64,000 bases of DNA from an uncultured Eggerthellaceae bacterium (lineage in GTDB: Bacteria > Actinomycetota > Coriobacteriia > Coriobacteriales > Eggerthellaceae), in contig CANSWY010000001.1 in assembly GCA_947650915.1 (NCBI GenBank), positions 310,001-374,000 of the forward strand, read 5' to 3'. Shown piece by piece: positions 49,036 through 56,423 of the stretch (the first letter of the stretch is position 1; every line of letters starts with the position of its first letter). The notes beneath the pieces are model-generated. The model saw only the letters and a program-made list of their open reading frames with translations, made no database searches and had not been told where the DNA came from. A program made the translations under genes and the position numbers.

Positions 49036-49323
49036 ACAGTTCTTCGAGGAGTGGAGAGCGTCAATTCAAATACGCTGCATCATATATTTGACAACCCAGA
49101 GCATGGTTTGGGCTCTTTTGTCTCTCGTTATAATGGCAGTCAGGAAGATGCGTTCCGTGCTATCGAAAATGCCGCTATCAGCTATTCGACTGCGCATAAT
49201 TTTGTCGACGGATCGAAAGGAGTAATGCTCACTGTTGATGGTTTAGATATGAAGGTTACTTATATGGTGATTGATGGTGAAATGAAAGTTTCCAATGCTT
49301 ACATTCCAAGGGAGCTTTTATGA
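47878..49323 (+). CDS. Orphan Rhs C-terminal cassette with alternative toxin tip
   Basis: Open frame of 481 residues equal to the end of the full-length Rhs protein up to KATEK, then a different 96-residue tip (TVLRGVESVNSNTLHHIFDN onwards). The ATG corresponds to an internal Met of the parent protein, has only GGAG three bases away, and lacks a signal or promoter. Export and expression on its own are therefore unlikely. It looks like a stored tip that becomes active only by recombination into the parent gene. The tip shares LHHIF..P.H.L, a Y, and (E)DAF.AIE with the first tip, so the two are distant relatives. Confidence 0.85.
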   Translation: MPRACKLARDLFSFGAAYVPKGLPSLVASGLEGDEADALARSLGVAAPALSVTDELYDVTAFANSTLFEEEQVAYAASSRSGASASIFGLARLAEAREGATTSLLEDARGSVAQESSGASVLAWRRYSAFGAVTAGTDAQEKAFYGYNGEAQSSVTGLVYLRFRHYDPTSAHFGVQDTYLGNTFNPASLNRYLFCESDPINNIDPSGHITLKQRYELDKKQYGKTITNSRAYQLKQKRKQFSRAAARWVNGWLGQVTERLYTAAGRPVPSVKARSSAGRRTDWAGAAQRLQRQYRELYCGLGRPYLSNDARTAQNHLTFDVLGFIIPVIPDAVNALIYTAEGDKEEASFSAVFALTSLGGPIGKGAAKGIHIGSGIVKGSAKATEKTVLRGVESVNSNTLHHIFDNPEHGLGSFVSRYNGSQEDAFRAIENAAISYSTAHNFVDGSKGVMLTVDGLDMKVTYMVIDGEMKVSNAYIPRELL

Positions 49324-49748
49324 GAACGGAAGATTTAGATGCTCTTATCCAAGAAGTAATGCGCAGAATCACAGAAGGAGATACCAGTGTTCTGCATAAG
49401 CTGCGAAGTCAATTCGAAAGCGCCACGATTACAAAAATCGATTTCGATGGATATGGGTTTTATGCGTATATGGCGCCGAGCGAGAAACTGCGCATTCGAA
49501 ACAAGAAGATGCAGGCATTTGAAATATCTGATGTTGTTGGGTTTAATGATGATGGGCGGCCCAGCGTAGGATTTATATTGTTCGTCCGGGATGGCCTCAT
49601 ATGCATGCTCGAAGGATTCCCATTTTTAGAGGATGCTTGGCCCTCGGAGGAGATCAACTTCAAATATGGCATTCAACCACCGATGTCTGATGCAGCATAT
49701 TCAGATACAAGATATCTTGATGCTTCAACCGGTATACCAGAGAGCTAA
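49320..49748 (+). CDS. Probable immunity protein for the orphan tip
   Basis: 142 residues, homologous to the first immunity protein (shared ITKI..DGYGFY, LRI.N, VGF, LF.RDG.I, FPFL.DAWPSE). It begins with an ATGA overlap on the orphan cassette stop, with AAGGGAGC upstream, repeating the coupling seen in the first pair. No membrane helix or signal. The sequence is AT-rich compared with chromosome genes. It may protect against neighbours or sisters that deploy this tip. Confidence 0.78.
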   Translation: MRTEDLDALIQEVMRRITEGDTSVLHKLRSQFESATITKIDFDGYGFYAYMAPSEKLRIRNKKMQAFEISDVVGFNDDGRPSVGFILFVRDGLICMLEGFPFLEDAWPSEEINFKYGIQPPMSDAAYSDTRYLDASTGIPES

Positions 49749-49917
49749 GCCTCGATGTGGTAAAAGAGAGTGTTTTGGGACGTTCCTCAAGCGTGATCAT
49801 GCGCCTGATTCCTGCTTGATTTGAGCCAGGGATGACGCAGGACGGGGATAGCGTCATCATTTGCTTGATGGCGGGGAGGTGTGGGATCTGCGCCATTGGA
49901 GCACGGCGGCCTCAAGG

Positions 49918-49945
49918 GGTGAAAGCGCCGCAAGGCGCTTTCACC
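49918..49945. repeat. 12-bp perfect hairpin with GCAA loop
   Basis: GGTGAAAGCGCC (49918-49929) and GGCGCTTTCACC (49934-49945) pair fully around a GNRA-type tetraloop. Confidence 0.85.
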
Positions 49946-50084
49946 AATAGCTCCGCATTGGCTTCCGCTGGTTTCTTTTAGCCGGGCGACTGCTGTGACC
50001 TGCTGATGCGCTGGATGGACGGACTCCTCTTTGAATGCAACGATGGCGCTGTGCTCGTCCAGGTGCGGCATCACCGAATCGAAG

Positions 50085-50110
50085 GGGTGAGCAAACGAGT
50101 TTGCTCACCC
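50085..50110. repeat. 12-bp perfect palindrome, family member 1
   Basis: GGGTGAGCAAAC (50085-50096) and GTTTGCTCACCC (50099-50110) with only two bases between. Close relative of the palindrome at 50201. Confidence 0.85.
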
Positions 50111-50200
50111 ACGATGTGGGCTATATGGATCGGGTGGCGTTCAGATGCGCGGCACCTGCAAGCCTGTGATGGATGCCATAGCCTTGGCCTGATCTTCGTG

Positions 50201-50226
50201 GGTGCGCAAACTCGTTTGCGCACCCC
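50201..50226. repeat. 12-bp perfect palindrome, family member 2
   Basis: GGGTGCGCAAAC (50201-50212) and GTTTGCGCACCC (50215-50226), two bases between. It differs from the copy at 50085 by a compensated base pair, so pairing is preserved. Confidence 0.85.
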
Positions 50227-50496
50227 AGGGCTGGTCATGAAGCAGCCGCAGGGAATCTTATCGCTCCTTGCGCCGCCGTGAACTCAGCATCCTCGTTCTG
50301 GGCGCAGGGCCATCTTTGGCCAAGGGCGTATCCCGCCAGCTCTCATGATGCGCGTTTCGCGCCCGTATGCCATGGTCTCCGCCTCCGGCTCCGGCCATGA
50401 CGCGGTGCTGTCGCACCGCTCATCCATATCGCGCACCTGACGGTGCGCGAGGGCGCTGCACGCGAACAGCCTGCGCGGCGGCAAGCGCCGCGTGAT

Positions 50497-50514
50497 GTGC
50501 CAGCAAGCTGGCAC
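50497..50514. repeat. 8-bp perfect palindrome
   Basis: GTGCCAGC (50497-50504) and GCTGGCAC (50507-50514) around AA. Ten bases before the third 96-bp element. Confidence 0.7.
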
Positions 50515-50524
50515 CTACGATTCG

Positions 50525-50661
50525 ATGTGCAGAAGGGACGTTCCAAATCGCACATAGGGAAAGAGAATGAGCACAGCAAGACTTTTCCTATGTGCAATTT
50601 GGGACGTCCCTTCCGCACATCTTCCGTCACAGGTGCAATCTGGGACGTCCCTTTTGCGCAT
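50525..50661. repeat. 96-bp inverted-repeat element, copy 3, plus an extra half
   Basis: Arms 50525-50557 and 50588-50620 around a 30-base spacer, as in copies 1 and 2. The spacer matches the reverse complement of the copy 1 spacer, so this copy lies in the opposite orientation. A further half-arm with GGGACGTCCC follows at 50631-50661. Confidence 0.85.
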
Positions 50662-50798
50662 CCATGTTGCAGGTGCGATCGCAAAGGCAGCATACCGTCC
50701 AGCACGAAAGCGCAAGCGTGCCTTGAAGCCATCCAAATCTCGGCTGCAAGGCGCGCTATCCAGAACCAACCAGTACGCCAGAATGCCGTGCCACCTGC

Positions 50799-50804
50799 TA
50801 GAAT
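50799..50804 (+). promoter_or_regulatory. -10 box of a probable leaderless phoH promoter
   Basis: TAGAAT at 50799-50804 lies six bases before the phoH ATG at 50811, the same spacing as at holA. No ribosome site is present. Confidence 0.5.
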
Positions 50805-50810
50805 TGCGCC

Positions 50811-51773
50811 ATGGCAGATTCCGACATGACATCATTCACCATCCCGCCTGAGGTGCCCATGGCGCTCATCACGGGCGCTGCGGACGGTCTTCTGCGCATC
50901 ATCCAGGATGCGTTCTCCGCCGCCATCACCGTGCAGGGAAACGAAGTGCGCATCAAAGGCCAGCCGGAGGAGCGCGAAGCAGCCGTCACCGTCTTCACGG
51001 AGCTGGCGGAGGCCGTGCGTGCAGGACAGGTGCCTGACGAGCGCAGCGTGCGCGAAGCGCTCGCATCCGTGCGGCATGACCGTCTGAGCCCCAAGGGCCT
51101 GCGGGATGACGTGCTCTGGTCCGACCGCGGCCACGCCATCCGCCCGAAGACCATGGGGCAGAAGTGCTACGCTGATGCCATCCGGCAGAACACCATCACG
51201 TTCGCGCTGGGGCCTGCAGGCACCGGCAAGACGTATCTTGCCATGGCGCTGGCGGTGGCTGCGCTCACGCGCAAAGAGGTCAGCCGCATCGTGCTGTCCC
51301 GGCCCATCGTGGAGGCGGGGGAGAGCCTCGGGTTCTTGCCGGGCACGCTCACTGAGAAAGTGGACCCCTACATCCGCCCGCTCTATGACGCGCTCTTCCA
51401 GATGATGGACGCGGAACGCGCGGGCGCGCTGATCGAGCGGGGCGTGGTGGAGATAGCGCCTCTGGCCTTCATGCGCGGGCGCACGCTGGCCGATTGCTTC
51501 ATCATCCTGGACGAGGCGCAGAACGCCACGCCGGAGCAGATGAAGATGGCCCTCACGCGCTTGGGGGACGCTTCCAAGATGGTGGTCACCGGAGACCTGA
51601 CGCAAAGCGATCTGCCGAAGGGCGCCGCGGGGCTGGATGAGGCCGTGCGCGTGCTCGCGGGCATCGAAGGCATCGCCACGGTGCGCCTGGAAGGACGCGA
51701 TGTCGTCCGCAACTCCATCGTCTCCCAGATCATCGCTGCCTATGACGCGGCCGCAGAGAAAGGACGCCGATGA
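50811..51773 (+). CDS. PhoH-like ATPase
   Basis: P-loop ATPase of the PhoH family, commonly next to ybeY and thought to act in RNA or ribosome processing. It has 320 residues. A KH-like N-terminal part is followed by Walker A in ALGPAGTGKTYLAMALAVAA near 131-150, the conserved LSRPIVEAGESLGFLPG near 163, and Walker B in FIILDEAQNATPEQMK near 230, then VVTGDLTQSDLP. It overlaps ybeY by four bases (ATGA). Confidence 0.93.
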   Translation: MADSDMTSFTIPPEVPMALITGAADGLLRIIQDAFSAAITVQGNEVRIKGQPEEREAAVTVFTELAEAVRAGQVPDERSVREALASVRHDRLSPKGLRDDVLWSDRGHAIRPKTMGQKCYADAIRQNTITFALGPAGTGKTYLAMALAVAALTRKEVSRIVLSRPIVEAGESLGFLPGTLTEKVDPYIRPLYDALFQMMDAERAGALIERGVVEIAPLAFMRGRTLADCFIILDEAQNATPEQMKMALTRLGDASKMVVTGDLTQSDLPKGAAGLDEAVRVLAGIEGIATVRLEGRDVVRNSIVSQIIAAYDAAAEKGRR

Positions 51774-52243
51774 ACGCGCTCGTGTCCATCGAATGCGCCC
51801 ATGCCGGCCTCTCAGAGGCGCGCGCAGCGGCGCTGGCCCGGTTCTGCGCCCAGAAGCTCGATCTGCCGGACCCGGCTGAGGTCTCCATCACGTTCGTCTC
51901 TGATGATGACATGGCGCAGCTGAACGAGAAGCATCGCGGGAAGATCGGCCCCACGGATGTCCTCTCCTTCGAATGCGACAACCTGGATGACGGGTTCCCT
52001 GAAGACGGTGAGGTCTTCGAAGCGGGAGACATCATCGTGGCGCCGAAGGTGGCCGCACGCCAAGCGGAAGAGCTGGGGCACACGTTCACCGAAGAGGTAG
52101 ACACGCTCTTGGTCCACGGCATCCTGCACCTTCTGGGCTACGACCACATCGAAGACGCTGATGCTGAAGAGATGCAAACAGCCCAGGACGCTCTTCTGGC
52201 CGCCTGGTGGGCAACGACCGAAGGAGCCGTCCATGCCAGATGA
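51770..52243 (+). CDS. ybeY: Endoribonuclease YbeY
   Basis: Zinc endoribonuclease for 16S rRNA 3'-end maturation and ribosome quality control. It has 157 residues. The zinc site HGILHLLGYDH (HxxxHxxxxxH) is near residues 115-125, followed by the acidic IEDADAEEM. PTDVLSFE near 61 and GDIIVAP are family segments. Coupled to phoH and overlapping dgkA by 11 bases. Confidence 0.95.
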   Translation: MNALVSIECAHAGLSEARAAALARFCAQKLDLPDPAEVSITFVSDDDMAQLNEKHRGKIGPTDVLSFECDNLDDGFPEDGEVFEAGDIIVAPKVAARQAEELGHTFTEEVDTLLVHGILHLLGYDHIEDADAEEMQTAQDALLAAWWATTEGAVHAR

Positions 52244-52655
52244 GAAGCGCTCCCAAGAGCATTACGTGCGCCACGCCGGGGATGCCAGCCGGTTCTCGCT
52301 GCGCCAGGCCTTCACCTGCGCTCAGGAGGGCCTCAATTACGCCGTCCGTTCCCAGCGCAACTTCAAGGTGCATGCCTTCTTCATGGCAGCGGCCCTCATC
52401 CTGGGCGCGGCGCTGCGGATCAGCATCCCTGAATGGTGCGCCATCGTGCTCTGCATCATCTGCGTGCTCTCCTTCGAATTGATCAACACCGCCGTGGAAT
52501 CCGCGATAGACCTGGTGTCGCCTGAATGGAACCAGCTGGCGAAGCGGGCGAAGGACTGCGCTGCGGCCAGCGTGTACGTGGCGGCTTTGGGCTCTGTCGT
52601 CGTGGCGGCCGTCATCTTCGTGCCGCGCATCTTGGGCGCGCTCGGCCTTGCGTGA
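52233..52655 (+). CDS. dgkA: DgkA-family diacylglycerol/undecaprenol kinase
   Basis: Small membrane kinase; Gram-positive members mostly phosphorylate undecaprenol for cell-wall lipid recycling. From the ATG at 52233 (AAGGAG upstream) it has 140 residues with three membrane helices. The active-site pattern ELINTAVESAIDLVSPEW continues to AKRAKDCAAASV near 90-118, containing the catalytic Glu and KD. Position between ybeY and era is conserved in Gram-positives. Confidence 0.92.
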   Translation: MPDEKRSQEHYVRHAGDASRFSLRQAFTCAQEGLNYAVRSQRNFKVHAFFMAAALILGAALRISIPEWCAIVLCIICVLSFELINTAVESAIDLVSPEWNQLAKRAKDCAAASVYVAALGSVVVAAVIFVPRILGALGLA

Positions 52656-52664
52656 GGAGGCTCC

Positions 52665-53615
52665 ATGGATCTGGACGCGTATTTCGCTGAGAACCCGCAG
52701 ATGGCCGATGCGGGCATCCCTGCGGTGCCGGAAGGTTTCAGGTCCGGTTTCATCGCCCTGGTGGGCCGTCCGAACGCGGGGAAATCCACGCTCATGAACG
52801 CGCTGGTGGGGCAGAAGGTGGCCATCACCTCCGCCACCCCGCAGACCACGCGCCGCAACGTCCAAGGCGTTCTCACGCTTCCCGCCTGCCAGATGGTGTT
52901 CGTGGACACCCCTGGCCTCCACAAGCCCCATGATCTTTTGGGGGAGCACCTGAACGGATCCGCTGAAGCCGCGCTCAAGGACGTGGACGTGGTGGCCATG
53001 CTGGTGGATTCCACGAAGCCGGTGGGCCGGGGGGACGCATGGGTGGCCGAACATGTGGCCGCAAGCCCCGCGAAGAAGATGCTCGTCCTCTCCAAGCATG
53101 ATCTGGCCACAGCGGACCAGACGGCAGCCCAGTTCGAAGCGGCGCGCGGCTTGGCCCCGTGGGATGCGGTGGTGTCGCTTTCAGCGAAGACCGGATACAA
53201 TGCGAACGCTTTCTTGGAAGAAGCGGAGATGCTCTTGCCGGAGGGGCCGCTGTGGTACCCGAAGGGCATGGTGTCGGATCTTGGCACGGAGATGATGATC
53301 GCGGAATCCGTGCGGGAAAAGGTGCTCCGCAGATTCCGGGACGAGGTGCCCCATTCGGTGGGCGTGAAGGTGGATGCCCTGGAAGAAGCCCCGCGCCTTT
53401 TGCGCGCGGAAGCCACGGTGTATGTGGAACGCGAGAGCCAGAAGGCCATGCTCATCGGCGCGAAGGGCGCGTCCATAAAGCGCATCGGCACGGAAGCGCG
53501 CAAGGACATGGAGCGCGCGTTCGGCATCAAGTGCTACCTGGGGCTCAAGGTGAAAGTGAAGAAGAACTGGCGCAAGGATGAATCTGAGATCCAGCGCCTC
53601 GGATACACGGAATGA
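52665..53615 (+). CDS. era: GTPase Era
   Basis: Ribosome-assembly GTPase binding the 3' end of 16S rRNA. It has 316 residues with about 25 extra N-terminal residues. G1 is GRPNAGKST near 35-43, G2 includes PQTTRRNVQG, and G3 FVDTPGLHKP. The C-terminal KH domain has MLIGAKGASIKRIGTEARKD. The G4 position reads LSKHD where NKxD is canonical, replacing the base-binding Asn with Ser. This could change guanine affinity and is worth checking. Confidence 0.94.
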   Translation: MDLDAYFAENPQMADAGIPAVPEGFRSGFIALVGRPNAGKSTLMNALVGQKVAITSATPQTTRRNVQGVLTLPACQMVFVDTPGLHKPHDLLGEHLNGSAEAALKDVDVVAMLVDSTKPVGRGDAWVAEHVAASPAKKMLVLSKHDLATADQTAAQFEAARGLAPWDAVVSLSAKTGYNANAFLEEAEMLLPEGPLWYPKGMVSDLGTEMMIAESVREKVLRRFRDEVPHSVGVKVDALEEAPRLLRAEATVYVERESQKAMLIGAKGASIKRIGTEARKDMERAFGIKCYLGLKVKVKKNWRKDESEIQRLGYTE

Positions 53616-53627
53616 GCGGTGCGGCTG

Positions 53628-55049
53628 ATGAAGTGTCCCAGATGCGGAACGGACAACCGGGAAAGCGCGCGCTTCTGTGATGGATGCGGCATGGCGCTTT
53701 TGCGCTCGGAAGGCTCAGGGCGGGCACGTCGCATCCCGTCTCCTTTGGACTTGCCTGGCTGGGAGAAGGATTCCCAGGCCATCACCGAAGAGCTCGAGGA
53801 GGCCACCGTCTCCTTCGATGCTCCGGATGCGCCCTCTTCCTCAGAGGCTGCGAAGGCAGCCGATGCGCCCGCTGACACGCTCTACGTGGGCGCGCTCGAC
53901 CCGTCATTGGCGGACATCCCCGACGAAGGTCCCGCCGCGCAGCCGAACGGTCCCGCGGACATCCCAGAGGCTGGCGGCTCTCCTTCCAAGACCCAGGAGA
54001 TGCCGCGCATCGGGGAGGCAGCGGACGTGCAGAACAAGGCCTACATCGCTCCTGATGCTGCCAAGAAGGCGCCGAAGATGCCGGGGGAGCGCCGCGTGCG
54101 CAAGCCCGTCATGACGGCGCTCATCATCGCTGGCGTCCTGTTGACCGCAGCTGCGCTGGTGGGCGGCAGCTACCTGCTCCAGTTCTGGGGCGGCAAGGAA
54201 GTGCCCAACGTCATCGGCATGAAGGCGGAAGACGCCACGGACAAGCTGGAGGCGGCCGGCTTCACCGTCTCCCAGGTCCTCGTGAAGTCAGATGATGTCG
54301 AGGGCATCGTTCTGCGCACCACGCCCGATGCGGGCAGCCGCGCAGAAGCCGGCGCTGAGGTGGTGATCGACATCACCTGCGCGCGCACCGTGCCCGACGT
54401 CATCGGCCTGTCCCAGGAAGAAGCGCAGGCCCTGCTGCAGCAAGAGGGCTTCGAGAACGTGGAGGTCACAGAAGAGAAGTCCGACGCGGCGGCCGGTTCG
54501 GTCATCGCTGTCAGCCCGGAGCCGGGCGTGCGTTCCAAGGCCCAAGCGAAGATCGTGCTCACCGTCGCCACGCCCTACGTGGTGCCCGCTGTGGCGGGGC
54601 TGCCCTTGGAAGAGGCGGAAGCGGCGCTCATCGCGGAGGGTTTCGTGCCCACCACGGCGCGCGTTTACAACGAAGAGGCCGCAGAGGGCACCGTCCTCGG
54701 CACGGACCCGTCCGAAGGCACACAGCTTCCCAGCGGATCGGAGGTCTGCATCAACATCGCGAAGAGCCGTGCCACGGAGGTGGTCGGGTTCGCCCAAAGC
54801 TGGTTCGCCGCCTCATCGGACTATTCCATCAACGGGATGAACTACCAGCTCAAGCATGTGAAATCGGTGAACTATGAAGGCAACGACACGTGCTCGTTCA
54901 CCGTCGTCATGCAGCCTTACGAGACCCATTCCTGGTTCGGCGCGCAGCCGGAGACGCGCTACGGCAACGAGCAGCGCGTGAGCGGCACCATGCATTTCTC
55001 TTCAGACGGCCAGCTGCAATCCATCGATCCGGCCATCCAGCGGAACTGA
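53628..55049 (+). CDS. Zinc-ribbon, single-pass membrane protein with three PASTA domains
   Basis: 473 residues from the ATG at 53628. An N-terminal double CxxC zinc ribbon (CPRCGTDN..., CDGCG) is followed by about 130 residues of acidic linker and one membrane helix near 163-188. Three PASTA repeats follow (KEVPNVIGMKAEDA, TVPDVIGLSQEEA, VVPAVAGLPLEEA) and a C-terminal extracellular domain of about 90 residues. PASTA domains usually bind peptidoglycan or muropeptides in Ser/Thr kinases and penicillin-binding proteins; no kinase or transpeptidase domain is present here. Probably links cell-wall state to a cytoplasmic zinc-ribbon partner, but the role is unknown. A GTG at 53619 is an alternative start. 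Confidence 0.85.
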   Translation: MKCPRCGTDNRESARFCDGCGMALLRSEGSGRARRIPSPLDLPGWEKDSQAITEELEEATVSFDAPDAPSSSEAAKAADAPADTLYVGALDPSLADIPDEGPAAQPNGPADIPEAGGSPSKTQEMPRIGEAADVQNKAYIAPDAAKKAPKMPGERRVRKPVMTALIIAGVLLTAAALVGGSYLLQFWGGKEVPNVIGMKAEDATDKLEAAGFTVSQVLVKSDDVEGIVLRTTPDAGSRAEAGAEVVIDITCARTVPDVIGLSQEEAQALLQQEGFENVEVTEEKSDAAAGSVIAVSPEPGVRSKAQAKIVLTVATPYVVPAVAGLPLEEAEAALIAEGFVPTTARVYNEEAAEGTVLGTDPSEGTQLPSGSEVCINIAKSRATEVVGFAQSWFAASSDYSINGMNYQLKHVKSVNYEGNDTCSFTVVMQPYETHSWFGAQPETRYGNEQRVSGTMHFSSDGQLQSIDPAIQRN

Positions 55050-55056
55050 CGCGTCC

Positions 55057-55839
55057 ATGGCATCCCCTGAAGCGCGCATGGGCGCGCTCGTGCTGAAGAA
55101 GACGAAGCTGGGGGAAGCGGACGTCATCGTGCATCTGATGGCCGAGGACGGATCCGCCGTGCGGGCCGTGGCGAAGGGCGCGCGCAAGCCGAAGAACGCG
55201 AACTCCGCCACGCTGGAGCTGTTCAACCAGGTGCAGGTCACCATCATCCCCGGTCGGAGCTTGGGAATCGCCAAGGATGCGCGCCTGATGGAGCGGGCGG
55301 ACGGCCTGCGCGCAGACCCTGCGCGCTTCGCAGCCGCCAGCGTGGTGGCCGAAGCGGCTGACGCGGCCATCCAGCCGGACCTTCCCGCAGACCGCCTCTT
55401 CGCCATGACCTGCGCGGCCATCTCCTGCGCATCAGACGCTCCTGAAGACGCGCTGCCGCTGTTGGTGGCCGCTTACGCTTTCAAGCAGACGGCGCTTCTG
55501 GGCATGCGGCCCTCGTTCTCCTCCTGCGCCATCTGCGGAGAGCGGGTGGAGGAGAGGGGAGGACAGGTGCGGTTCTCCTTCGCGGACGGTGGTGCCGTCT
55601 GCCGCGCATGCGCTGTTGCAACGGAGACCGCATCTGCAGACACCCGCGCCGTGAGCCTCTCAGATGCGCTCGTGCGCTCCACATTCGCCGACATCGTGCG
55701 GATACAGCCGCAGAGCGCAGCATGGGATGCAGCAGAACTCGCTCATTCGTGGCTTCGCCACCACCTGGGCGCGCGCATGAGGTCGTTCGCGTCGTTCAAG
55801 GCCATCTGCGGTTGCTCTCACGTGCAGGCTGGTGTATGA
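55057..55839 (+). CDS. recO: DNA repair protein RecO
   Basis: Mediator loading RecA onto SSB-coated DNA in the RecFOR pathway. It has 260 residues. The N-terminal OB-fold begins ALVLKKTKLGEADVIVHLM, followed by the helical domain and a zinc site with CAICGE and later CRAC. The era-recO order is common. The rpsO promoter lies inside its last codons. Confidence 0.9.
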   Translation: MASPEARMGALVLKKTKLGEADVIVHLMAEDGSAVRAVAKGARKPKNANSATLELFNQVQVTIIPGRSLGIAKDARLMERADGLRADPARFAAASVVAEAADAAIQPDLPADRLFAMTCAAISCASDAPEDALPLLVAAYAFKQTALLGMRPSFSSCAICGERVEERGGQVRFSFADGGAVCRACAVATETASADTRAVSLSDALVRSTFADIVRIQPQSAAWDAAELAHSWLRHHLGARMRSFASFKAICGCSHVQAGV

Positions 55840-55840
55840 T
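55812..55840 (+). promoter_or_regulatory. rpsO promoter
   Basis: TTGCTC (55812-55817) and TATGAT (55835-55840) are 17 bases apart, inside the end of recO. It predicts an rpsO leader of about 130 bases. Confidence 0.7.
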
Positions 55841-55977
55841 TTTTCGGCTGTGCACTGAGCTCAGCTCGTTCTCTCTTGGCCCGGATGCTCCACCGCTTCC
55901 GCGCCCAGACCGGACGGCGAACATGAATGCGCGGCCCACGCAAGGCGCGCATCGGAAGAAGAAAGGTGGAACGCATC

Positions 55978-56265
55978 ATGGCCAACAAGTACAGCATCAC
56001 CAAGGAGCAGACCGCTGCCCTCATCAAGGAGTTCGGCAAGAACGAACAGGACTCCGGCAGCGCTGAGGTCCAGGTGGCCATCCTCTCAGAGCGCATCCGC
56101 AATCTGACCGAGCACCTGAAGGTGCACAAGAAGGACAACCACACGCGCCGCGGCCTCATGAAGCTCATCGGCAAGAGGCGCGGGCTCCTGAAGCACATCA
56201 AGGAGCGCAACATCGACGAATACCGAGAGCTCATCAAGAAGCTCGGCATCCGCGACAACATCTAG
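55978..56265 (+). CDS. rpsO: 30S ribosomal protein S15
   Basis: Binds the central domain of 16S rRNA. It has 95 residues from the ATG at 55978, which has GAAAGGTGG upstream; a longer frame from 55927 is not conserved. The S15 signature [18 protein letters not shown] begins near residue 42, followed by [13 protein letters not shown]. The long leader before it may allow S15 autoregulation, as known in other bacteria, but I cannot assign a specific fold. pnp follows. Confidence 0.96.
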   Translation: MANKYSITKEQTAALIKEFGKNEQDSGSAEVQVAILSERIRNLTEHLKVHKKDNHTRRGLMKLIGKRRGLLKHIKERNIDEYRELIKKLGIRDNI

Positions 56266-56273
56266 CTTCTGGA

Positions 56274-56299
56274 ACAAGGCCCGCGAATGCGGGCCTTGT
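56274..56299 (+). terminator. rpsO-pnp intercistronic hairpin
   Basis: 11-bp perfect stem, ACAAGGCCCGC (56274-56284) with GCGGGCCTTGT (56289-56299), loop GAAT. No T-run, so it may be a partial terminator or an RNA processing site. Confidence 0.6.
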
Positions 56300-56334
56300 C
56301 GAATAGCGGGGCAGGAACTTGAAGCCCCGCTGCA

Positions 56335-56364
56335 CCCGGGCCGCCAAAGGGTGGCGGCACCGGG
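56335..56364 (+). promoter_or_regulatory. GC-rich stem-loop in the pnp leader
   Basis: CCCGGGCCGCC (56335-56345) pairs with GGCGGC and CCGGG (56353-56364) with one bulged A. In several bacteria a pnp leader stem is cut by RNase III and then removed by PNPase for autoregulation; the same role is inferred here. Confidence 0.5.
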
Positions 56365-56423
56365 CGCGAAGAGGAGCTGCGCATGCATGGGGCAGCGCAG
56401 CAGGAAAGAGGAGAAGAGAAGAC

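Larger units (their letters stand above)
49749..50810. other. About 1.06 kb non-coding region with a cluster of perfect hairpins
   Basis: No convincing gene. It contains at least six perfect inverted repeats (49918-49945, 50085-50110, 50201-50226, 50403-50418, 50431-50448, 50497-50514), a lone GGGACGTTCC half-element near 49779, and the third 96-bp element at 50525. Small open frames here (for example 50006-50281) lack ribosome sites and cross the hairpins. Confidence 0.75.

Noticed and set aside
50006-50281. 91-codon open frame in the hairpin region
   Set aside because: No ribosome site, unusual composition, and it runs through two perfect palindromes; no family recognised.
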